Source: Acidobacteriota bacterium (GTDB lineage: Bacteria > Acidobacteriota > Terriglobia > Terriglobales > Acidobacteriaceae). From it: 22,630 nucleotides of DNA. How positions within the stretch are numbered: the first letter of the stretch is position 1; each line of letters begins with the position of its first letter. The position numbers were made by a program, and so were the translations under genes. The notes beneath the pieces are model-generated. The model worked only from the letters and a program-made list of their open reading frames with translations, was not told the origin of the DNA and ran no database searches. Of the stretch, positions 15,501-22,630 are shown piece by piece. The DNA lies in the NCBI GenBank assembly GCA_021793595.1, contig JAJYSL010000025.1:12452-35081 (forward strand), in the 5' to 3' direction.

Positions 15501-15991
15501 CCTTTTCTCCTTTCACTGCTTCGCATTGGGTTGTCTTGCGGTATTTCGTCAAAACGGGGAATCAGGGGCGTCAAATCCCGTTCGCGCCATCGTCTTCGAG
15601 TTTCTGCGAGGACTTGGTCGCGTCCTTTTTCCATCTGGTCGATCAACTCGCATGGCGCCGCAGTCGATTCATACTTTGCGCCCCAGATGAGCAGTTCCAG
15701 CATCACGGGCGCCAAGTCGATGCCTTTCTGCGTCAGGCGATAATGCAGCCGTCGCGCATCGGTTTCATCCGGCTCAGTCAACAAAATGCCGGCAGCCTCA
15801 AGCGTTTTTAGCCGATCCGATAGGACGTTGGAGGAAATGCCTTCGCCTGACTCCTGAAATTCCTTAAAAGTGTGATAGCCCCGGACCATCATGTCGCGAA
15901 TAATCAGGAGCGACCAGCGATCGCCGAATTGCTCCAGCGACATGCTGACGGGACAGCCGGATCGAGGTCGGGATTTTGATTGTTTAGGCAT
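15497..15991 (-). CDS. HxlR/DUF24-family winged-helix transcriptional regulator
   Basis: 164-aa regulator, dimeric winged helix-turn-helix. The family core begins [25 protein letters not shown] (key parts GCPVSM and [10 protein letters not shown]), followed by [29 protein letters not shown] and YRLTQKG, which are the recognition helix and wing. Cys13 sits where many DUF24 members (YodB, HypR, CatR) have a redox- or electrophile-sensing cysteine. About 50 C-terminal residues are an extra helical tail. I chose ATG 15991 ([15 protein letters not shown]); ATG 16006 lies inside the upstream palindrome and GTG/ATG further up is unlikely. The stop overlaps the BNR gene. Two inverted repeats upstream suggest autoregulation of the operon. 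Confidence 0.88.
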   Translation of the reverse strand: MPKQSKSRPRSGCPVSMSLEQFGDRWSLLIIRDMMVRGYHTFKEFQESGEGISSNVLSDRLKTLEAAGILLTEPDETDARRLHYRLTQKGIDLAPVMLELLIWGAKYESTAAPCELIDQMEKGRDQVLAETRRRWRERDLTPLIPRFDEIPQDNPMRSSERRKG

Positions 15992-16000
15992 AAAAAGCAG

Positions 16001-16035
16001 CGCCATATTACTTGCAAAATACAAGTAATATGGCG
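16001..16035. promoter_or_regulatory. Operator-like palindrome O1 at the regulator start
   Basis: Perfect 14-bp inverted repeat: CGCCATATTACTTG (16001-16014), 7-base spacer, CAAGTAATATGGCG (16022-16035). The core CTTG-N7-CAAG is repeated at 16051-16065. It lies just upstream of the hxlR-type gene, covering the expected transcription start, which is typical for an autorepressor. Confidence 0.75.
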
Positions 16036-16064
16036 AAAATAGCAAGAATGCTTGCAAAAGGCAA
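16036..16064 (-). promoter_or_regulatory. Candidate sigma70-type promoter of the regulator operon
   Basis: On the minus strand TTGCCT (16064-16059) and TATTTT (16041-16036) are separated by 17 bases. The -35 overlaps operator O2 and the start site would fall in O1. Both hexamers are imperfect, so this is a plausible rather than firm call. Confidence 0.4.
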
Positions 16065-16065
16065 G
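16051..16065. promoter_or_regulatory. Second operator-like repeat O2
   Basis: CTTGC-AAAAG-GCAAG has the same CTTG-N7-CAAG geometry as the core of O1. The two centres are 40 bases apart, about four helical turns, so two regulator dimers could bind on the same DNA face. GCAAG at 16042-16046 adds a further half-site. Confidence 0.55.
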
Positions 16066-16220
16066 TTAAAATTGTAGGAGAAAAAGTTTCGACTGGAATA
16101 CCTAAAGGGCACGGCGACGTCCAAAGAGTATGTGACTTGCGGAATTTCTTGTTCGCCGAACTATCCGGTAATCCAAATTTTCAACTGAACCAAATAAGTT
16201 TTTCTGAAAGGAGAACGTTA

Positions 16221-16805
16221 GTGAGAAAGTTTACGTATCGTCGCTCAATTTTTTCTCTTGCATTGGCACTGGTGGCGCTGTTCGCAGCTCCAGCCGTATT
16301 GCAGGCACAATCCGTTCGAGTCAACTGGGCAAAAAAAGCCTCATTCGCAGGGGATAAAACGTATGCATGGATTCCCAGCAAGGACACGAACCATCCCTTT
16401 TTCCGCCAGTATGTCGGACAATTTGTGCGGGAGGACCTTGCCAAAAAGGGGCTGAGAGAGGTTTCCGCCTCGCAGTCGCCCGATTTGCTGGTGACCTATC
16501 ACTTCCTGACCCAGGAAACAGAGGACTTAGAAACGAATGGCTATGGGTATGGTGGTGGCGGTTGGGGTGGTTGGGGCTGGGGCATGGGCATGGGCATGGG
16601 TGGGATGGGCATCCAAGATACTACAACCTCGGAAGTGCCCGTAACCATGGGAATCCTGACATTGGACATGATCGACGCAAAGACAAAAACAATCATCTGG
16701 CGGGGGCAGGCGACGGAAGACAATGTATTGAAGAGCACGAAGGGTGAAGAGAAAAAGGTCAGAAGCGCAGTTGATAAAATGCTCGATCATTTCCCGCCCA
16801 AATAG
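16221..16805 (+). CDS. DUF4136-like exported protein with Gly/Met/Trp-rich insert
   Basis: 194-aa protein with a signal peptide (basic MRKFTYRRS, hydrophobic 9-23, cleavage near VLQA-QS at 29-30; no lipobox Cys). The mature part resembles the DUF4136 family: VNWAKKASFAGDKTYAWIP (35-52), then PDLLVTYHF (87-95), and a final block MGILTLDMIDAKTKTIIWRGQA (143-164, key parts LTLDMID and IIWRGQA). Residues 107-130 are a low-complexity Gly/Trp/Met run (GYGYGGGGWGG, GMGMGMGGMG), probably a flexible loop. The start is GTG 16221, chosen for AAAGGAG eight bases upstream; an upstream start at 16137 has no such site. It is divergent from the hxlR-type operon. Function unknown; likely envelope. Confidence 0.8.
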   Translation: MRKFTYRRSIFSLALALVALFAAPAVLQAQSVRVNWAKKASFAGDKTYAWIPSKDTNHPFFRQYVGQFVREDLAKKGLREVSASQSPDLLVTYHFLTQETEDLETNGYGYGGGGWGGWGWGMGMGMGGMGIQDTTTSEVPVTMGILTLDMIDAKTKTIIWRGQATEDNVLKSTKGEEKKVRSAVDKMLDHFPPK

Positions 16806-16859
16806 GCGCGGATTTGCTGAGTCGCGTGAGCATCGAGCATTCGCCGGATACAAGCCTCT

Positions 16860-16910
16860 GAACGAGCAGGCAGTTGGCAGTCCTTCAATTCGCCTGTTGC
16901 CTGTTCGTTC
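16860..16910. terminator. 13-bp stem between convergent genes
   Basis: GAACGAGCAGGCA (16860-16872) pairs with TGCCTGTTCGTTC (16898-16910), 12 of 13 Watson-Crick plus one G-U, with a 25-base loop. It lies between the DUF4136 stop and the DUF2892 stop, suiting a bidirectional terminator, though there is no T-tract. Confidence 0.4.
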
Positions 16911-16950
16911 CACGCAACCTGAAATTGCGTTCCTAGACGCGTGGCGCCAG

Positions 16951-17148
16951 TTACTTCTGTCGCACAGGACAAGTCCGCACGCCCAGCAGGGCGTACATGG
17001 GACAAATGCCCACCAGTCCGGTGATCAGCGGCACCAACCCAATCAGTCCGAACCAGTGGGCAGGGCCGTGCAATAAAAACAGCATGCTCAAAATACCAAG
17101 TCCAACGATGACTCGAATGATTCGATCTACCAGTCCTTCATTTTTCAT
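16951..17148 (-). CDS. DUF2892 (YgaP-like) small membrane protein
   Basis: 65-aa protein matching the DUF2892 pattern: MKNEGLVDRIIRVIVGLG, two short membrane helices, then GICPMYALLGVRTCP with the conserved CPxYxLLGxxTC cysteines. In other proteins this module is attached to rhodanese domains; here it stands alone. GGAGG six bases before ATG 17148 fixes the start; a longer frame to 17199 overlaps icmB-like coding. It follows the B12-subunit gene after 37 bases, so it may be at the end of the mutase transcript. Function not established. Confidence 0.82.
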   Translation of the reverse strand: MKNEGLVDRIIRVIVGLGILSMLFLLHGPAHWFGLIGLVPLITGLVGICPMYALLGVRTCPVRQK

Positions 17149-17185
17149 TACGTTCCTCCATAGAAAGGTTGTTCGCACACGCGCG

Positions 17186-17608
17186 TTAGGCGGGGACACC
17201 GCGCGGCTTGACGTTGGCGCGAATAAATTCCACCGTGGTTTCGAGCGGTGTTCCAGGGCCGAAGATGGCCGCGACCCCTTGCTGTTTTAGAAAATCGATG
17301 TCCTGCGCTGGAATGGTGCCGCCTAAAACGACCAGAATATCGTCGGCGCCGCGTTCTTTCAGCAGCGCCATCAAGCGGGGAACAATCGCATTGTGCGCGC
17401 CGGAAAGAATGCTGAGGCCGATGCATTGCACGTCTTCCTGAATGGAAGCGTTGACAATCATTTCCGGAGTTTGGCGCAGGCCGGTGTAGATGACCTCCAT
17501 GCCAGCATCGCGCAGTGCGCGCGCAATGACCTTGGCGCCACGATCATGGCCGTCCAGGCCAGGTTTGGCGACCAGGACACGAATGGGGAATTCATGTTCG
17601 TGCTTCAT
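17186..17608 (-). CDS. icmB: B12-binding small subunit of acyl-CoA mutase
   Basis: 140-aa cobalamin-binding (Rossmann-like) subunit that carries adenosylcobalamin base-off for the large subunit. The B12 motif DGHDRG gives DxHxxG with D19, H21 (the cobalt ligand) and G24. GLSILSG contains SxL at S66/L68, and VVLGGTIP contains the GG at 96-97. As a separate short chain it resembles IcmB of Streptomyces (about 136 aa) or the small subunit of archaeal methylmalonyl-CoA mutase. ATG 17608 is used; GTG 17638 would add ten residues. No clear ribosome binding site at either. It is 142 bases after the large-subunit gene on the same strand; the symbol depends on the large subunit being ICM-like. Confidence 0.85.
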   Translation of the reverse strand: MKHEHEFPIRVLVAKPGLDGHDRGAKVIARALRDAGMEVIYTGLRQTPEMIVNASIQEDVQCIGLSILSGAHNAIVPRLMALLKERGADDILVVLGGTIPAQDIDFLKQQGVAAIFGPGTPLETTVEFIRANVKPRGVPA

Positions 17609-17750
17609 GTTTGGCTCGGATGTCAAAGGCTTCCTCACGTATCCCTGTTTCGAACATTCTCGCTCTTACTGTAGTGCGGGCTTCATACTATCTCCCCCTA
17701 GCTACGCCAGGGTGGGGGGCCGTAATATTTCTGCTCTCTGTCAAACTGCC

Positions 17751-19553
<1,803 letters not shown>

Positions 19554-20046
19554 ACGATACCCCTAAAGGCTTTGGCGAGCCAGGAAGAACTCTTCAGCAT
19601 AGGGTATCCGATGTGGGAGACGCAAACGGACCCAGATTAGTGTCGCAAACCGAGGGGGTACCCGGCTCGAGGCGGGCGACTCGCCTCACATCGGCCTCCA
19701 ATCAGCGCTTATTTTTGCTGGATCCAAATTTCGTTTGGGATCCTACCTCCGTTCGTACAGGAACAAAGTAAAGAAGCCCACAGCAAATACGGCGGTAGAA
19801 ACTTTGAATCGTTGCGAGTCGATCATTTTCTGCACGAGTCTGGTACACGACTATTCCGTGCATGGCAGAGTTTTTAGTTGCAGGTGCCCCACTAAGCCCA
19901 TAGACATTCCAACCTGTTTCCAGATTGTTTGGAATTTTTCATCCAAGGCGGGAGCAGCCTTTGGTATTGCCGATTCGAACATAGACGAGAGTGAGTCGGG
20001 GTGGAGGGAAATGGGTGGGGATGACCTGATACGCTAGACGTATCCC
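19554..20046. other. 493-base intergenic region between divergent mutase and thrC genes
   Basis: No convincing gene on either strand. It holds a GAGGCG/CGCCTC hairpin near 19670-19688, a GGATCC..GGATCC imperfect hairpin (19720-19743), and the decamer GGTGCCCCAC (19883-19892), which is the exact reverse complement of part of the palindromic element in thrC (20254-20263). Promoters for both flanking genes should be here, but I cannot place them reliably. Confidence 0.5.
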
Positions 20047-21495
20047 ATGATGGAAAAGCAAACACTTTCTGAGCCGACAACCGCGCACCGATTGCACTGC
20101 ATCGGGTGTGGGGCCGAGATTGCCGGAGCGGAGGCGGCGGAGGATTTTCGCTGCCGCGAGTGCGGCAACCTGTTTGAAGTGGAGTATCCGGAGTTGCTGC
20201 CGGGTGGGTTCGCTGCAGGAGACAAGGATCATCCCACGTCTCAGAAGCGAGACGTGGGGCACCCGGATTCGTATCCCGGGGCGGAGAGTTGGAAGGAACT
20301 TTGGCGGGGGCGGCGGCTGTCGCGCGAGGCGCTGGATCGCAGCGGGGTATGGCGGTTTCGCGAACTGCTGCCGTTTATGGCGGACGAGCGCCACGTGGTG
20401 ACGCTGGAGGAAGGGAACACGCCGCTGTATCGTTTGCCGCGCTGTGGCAAGAGCCTGGGCGTGGAGCATCTGTTTGCCAAGCACCAGGGAATGAATCCGA
20501 CCGGCTCCTTTAAAGATACGGGGATGACGGCGGCGCTCTCGGTGGCGCATGAGCGCGGATTCGAATGGGTGGCATGCGCGTCGACGGGAAACACTTCGGC
20601 ATCGATGGCGGCGTACGCGGCACGGGCGGGGATGCGATCGCTGGTGCTGATCCCTGAAGGCAAAGTGGCGTGGGGCAAGCTGTCGCAGTCGCTGGATTAT
20701 GGGGCGGTGACGTGCCAGTTGAAGACGGATTTTGACGGATGCGTGGCAGTCTTGGCGGAACTGGTGCGGCGCGCGCCGGTGTACCTGCTGAACTCGGTGA
20801 ATCCATATCGGCTGGAAGGGCAGAAGACGGCGGCGATTGAGCTGGCGGAGATGCTCGACTGGCAGGTGCCGGATCATTTGATTGTGCCGGGTGGAAATCT
20901 GGCGAACAGCTCGGCGCTGGGCAAGGGATTTCTGGAGCTGCACGCGCTGGGAATCATTGATCGGGTACCGCGGATCAGCGTGATTCAGGCGGAGGGCGCG
21001 AACCCGCTGTTTTTGAGCTGGAAGCAATCTCGGGGGAAGGAATTTTCTCCAGTGGAAGCTCATACGCGGGCAAGTGCGATCCGGATTGGCAATCCTGCCT
21101 CCTGGAAGAAGGCGGTTGGCATTCTGGAAAGTACGGGCGGCTGGTGCGAGCAGGTGAGCGAGCAGGAGATCGCGCTGGCCAAGGCGGAAATTGGCGCGGA
21201 AGGCATTGGCTGCGAGCCGGCCTCTGCTGTTACGTTGGCAGGATTGAAGAAGCTGGTGGCGGCGGGGCATGTCGGCAAGCAGGAGACGGCGGTGTTGCTG
21301 CTGACCGGGCACACGTTGAAAGATCCGGAATACACGATCGATTTTCATCGGGGAAAGCTGTTGACGGTAGAAGAGACGACGGCGATGGATCGAAAGCAGC
21401 GGAAGCAGATGGAGGGGCTGGCATCGGCGCCGCAGGTGCTGGAACCGACAGCGGAAGCGGTGATGCGGGTGCTGGATGTGGCGGTGCGGGGATGA
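20047..21495 (+). CDS. thrC: Threonine synthase with zinc-ribbon N-terminus
   Basis: PLP enzyme converting O-phosphohomoserine to threonine in the cytoplasm. 482 aa. The N-terminus has a zinc ribbon (C18, C21, C36, C39). The fold-type II core follows: LEEGNTPLYRLP, then NPTGSFKDTGM with the PLP lysine K156, STGNTSASMAAYAA, and the Gly-rich VPGGNLANSSA binding the phosphate. Residues 59-73 (DKDHPTSQKRDVGHP) are encoded by a palindromic element and look like an insertion between the ribbon and the linker helix SWKELWRGRR. ATG 20047 has no Shine-Dalgarno; the second codon is also ATG. The stop overlaps the homoserine kinase start (ATGA), so the two threonine genes are coupled. Confidence 0.93.
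   Translation: MMEKQTLSEPTTAHRLHCIGCGAEIAGAEAAEDFRCRECGNLFEVEYPELLPGGFAAGDKDHPTSQKRDVGHPDSYPGAESWKELWRGRRLSREALDRSGVWRFRELLPFMADERHVVTLEEGNTPLYRLPRCGKSLGVEHLFAKHQGMNPTGSFKDTGMTAALSVAHERGFEWVACASTGNTSASMAAYAARAGMRSLVLIPEGKVAWGKLSQSLDYGAVTCQLKTDFDGCVAVLAELVRRAPVYLLNSVNPYRLEGQKTAAIELAEMLDWQVPDHLIVPGGNLANSSALGKGFLELHALGIIDRVPRISVIQAEGANPLFLSWKQSRGKEFSPVEAHTRASAIRIGNPASWKKAVGILESTGGWCEQVSEQEIALAKAEIGAEGIGCEPASAVTLAGLKKLVAAGHVGKQETAVLLLTGHTLKDPEYTIDFHRGKLLTVEETTAMDRKQRKQMEGLASAPQVLEPTAEAVMRVLDVAVRG
20233..20258. repeat. Palindromic element inserted in frame in thrC
   Basis: Perfect 10-bp inverted repeat CCCACGTCTC (20233-20242), 6-base loop AGAAGC, GAGACGTGGG (20249-20258), flanked by AT and GCACCC. 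It is translated as part of HPTSQKRDVGHP. I recall similar CCCAC..GTGGGGCACCC palindromes scattered in Acidobacteriota genomes, in and between genes; this is memory, not a search. Confidence 0.8.
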
Positions 21496-22475
21496 AAAAG
21501 ACCTCGCCTAGTGTACATCTGCGATTGCCGGCGACCTCCGCCAACCTGGGTCCGGCCTTTGATACCGGCGCGCTGGCGCTGAAGATGCATTTGGAAATCG
21601 ACGCCGAGGCGGCGGACCGATTTGGGATTGCCGCGGAGGGTCGAGACACCGAGGCGTGCGGCAAGCTGGAAGGCAACCTGATTCTGGAGACGTACAAGCG
21701 ACTGATGGAAGAGAATGGCCGGCCGATCCAGCCGCTGCAGTTGGTCGTGAAGAATGGAATTCCGCTGGGCATGGGGTGTGGGTCGTCCGCGGCGGCACGG
21801 CTGGCTGGGATTGCGCTGGCGGTCGAGTTTGGCGAGCTGGGCTGGCAGGAGCAGGAAATACTGGACGCCTCCGCGTTCCTCGAAGGCCATCCGGACAATG
21901 CCACGGCCTGCTGGCTGGGAGGAATGACGGTTTCGGCGATTGCGCCGCGCGCGGCGGCAGAACACGGGGAGAAGCCCAAAGGGTATCCGAGGGTGCATGT
22001 GGGACGGATCGAAATCCCTAAGCACTGGAGTGCAGTGATGGTGTTGCCGCGGGACCCGGTGCGGACGGAAGAATCGCGCAAGCTGCTGCCAGACTTTTAC
22101 AGTCGCGCGGATGTCGTACAAAACTTGCAGCATAGCTCGCTGCTGGTGGCGGCGTTTGCTTCCGGCAGGGACGACCTGCTGCGGGCGGCGATGCTGGATT
22201 GCCTGCACCAGCCCTACCGGGTGGCGATTTGCCCGTTGTTGGCGACGATGCTGCCGCTGGCTGGAACTCCGGGCATCCTGGGAGCGGCGTTGAGCGGGGC
22301 GGGTCCGGGGATTCTGCTGGTGGTGGAGCGGAATCTGGATCGGGCTGCCCTTGAACGGCGTATCGGCGAGGCGCTAGGGGATGGATCGAGCTGCGAGGTT
22401 ATCGAATGCGGCTTTGAGAGCCGCGGCGCGGGTTCCACGGTGCATCGCGATACCCCTCTGAATGCGGGCGCTTGA
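21492..22475 (+). CDS. thrB: Homoserine kinase (GHMP kinase family)
   Basis: Phosphorylates homoserine with ATP to the substrate of ThrC. 327 aa. The N-terminal family motif ATSANLGPAFDTGALAL (14-30) and the ATP loop GIPLGMGCGSSAAA (89-102) are clear; EGHPDNATACWLGG and the C-terminal SGAGPGILL complete the GHMP fold. The ATP loop has Met-Gly-Cys where Arg-Gly-Leu is more usual. I chose ATG 21492, which overlaps the thrC stop as ATGA. The frame is open upstream to 21144, but that part lies inside thrC and encodes Gly/Ala-rich shadow sequence. The gene order thrC-thrB with overlap indicates one transcript; hom is not in the window. Confidence 0.93.
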   Translation: MKKTSPSVHLRLPATSANLGPAFDTGALALKMHLEIDAEAADRFGIAAEGRDTEACGKLEGNLILETYKRLMEENGRPIQPLQLVVKNGIPLGMGCGSSAAARLAGIALAVEFGELGWQEQEILDASAFLEGHPDNATACWLGGMTVSAIAPRAAAEHGEKPKGYPRVHVGRIEIPKHWSAVMVLPRDPVRTEESRKLLPDFYSRADVVQNLQHSSLLVAAFASGRDDLLRAAMLDCLHQPYRVAICPLLATMLPLAGTPGILGAALSGAGPGILLVVERNLDRAALERRIGEALGDGSSCEVIECGFESRGAGSTVHRDTPLNAGA

Positions 22476-22593
22476 ACCGCATGGGGAAAACGGGAACGGT
22501 AACACGAATAATGTTACTCAAGTTTTGTAGACAATACACTCCGCCACCGCTAACCTCTTTTTCAAGGGGCAGTTCTGGGGGAGGGCTGCTCTC

Positions 22594-22630
22594 GCGCCCG
22601 TTGATCTTTCACAAGATCCGGGCGCTTTTC
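22594..22630 (+). terminator. Intrinsic terminator after thrC-thrB
   Basis: GCGCCCG (22594-22600) pairs with CGGGCGC (22619-22625) and GATCTT (22603-22608) with AAGATC (22613-22618), leaving a TT bulge and a TCAC loop. TTTT follows immediately and the window ends there. It lies 118 bases after the thrB stop; no gene is seen in between. Confidence 0.85.

Noticed and set aside
17675..17725. C-rich/G-rich stretch between the two mutase genes considered as a terminator or repeat
   Set aside because: Arms pair only partly and there is no T-tract; could be a family repeat, but no second copy is in the window.
19939..21348. Long open frame of 469 codons on the minus strand opposite thrC
   Set aside because: It is His/Arg/Gln-rich shadow coding opposite a clear, motif-complete threonine synthase with strongly G-rich codons; no family resemblance or ribosome binding site.
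21144..21491. N-terminal extension of thrB by 116 residues
   Set aside because: It lies wholly inside thrC and is a Gly/Ala/Arg shadow; the GHMP N-terminal motif starts just after ATG 21492.

Overview
The window looks like chromosomal DNA of an Acidobacteriota-type bacterium, most likely class Terriglobia. This is inferred from overall protein flavour, moderate-to-high GC, the envelope operon order uppS-cdsA-dxr-rseP, and a palindromic repeat inside a coding region. No rRNA, tRNA, CRISPR array, integrase or transposase was seen. The content is mostly housekeeping and central metabolism, with one degraded accessory patch.

Layout. (1) 1-5088, minus strand: a zinc-ribbon/HTH regulator, then uppS, cdsA, dxr and a 3'-truncated rseP, covering lipid carrier, CDP-diacylglycerol, the MEP pathway and an intramembrane protease. 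(2) 5268-8031, plus strand: an HD-domain hydrolase, a 61-aa Pro/Ala/Ser-rich protein, a water-type aquaporin, and a beta-carbonic anhydrase with a Tat signal. A two-TM protein at 8051-8470 converges on it. (3) 8586-12875, plus strand: a branched-chain (leucine-type) acyl-CoA catabolic group made of a biotin-dependent carboxyltransferase, an HMG-CoA-lyase-like enzyme, an enoyl-CoA hydratase and a hotdog thioesterase, interrupted by a ClC channel remnant. (4) 12927-14082, minus strand: a decaying patch with a VOC gene broken by a 25-bp tandem duplication, a DoxX gene without a proper start, and a stub of another gene. (5) 14083-16065: a tight minus-strand operon of an HxlR regulator, a cytoplasmic BNR-repeat propeller and a MoaD/ThiS-like ubiquitin-fold protein, all joined by ATGA overlaps, behind two operator-like inverted repeats of identical geometry. 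(6) 16221-19553: a DUF4136 lipoprotein-like protein (plus), then a minus-strand group of a DUF2892 protein and a two-subunit B12-dependent acyl-CoA mutase. (7) 20047-22475, plus strand: thrC-thrB with an ATGA overlap, closed by an intrinsic terminator at the window edge.

Most notable points. The mutase that would normally be labelled methylmalonyl-CoA mutase carries Phe and Gln at the two positions that distinguish isobutyryl-CoA mutase, exactly 118 residues apart. The hxlR-BNR-moaD operon may be an undescribed ubiquitin-like/propeller system under electrophile- or redox-type control. thrC contains an in-frame palindromic element. The VOC gene shows a clean, recent-looking 25-bp duplication frameshift.
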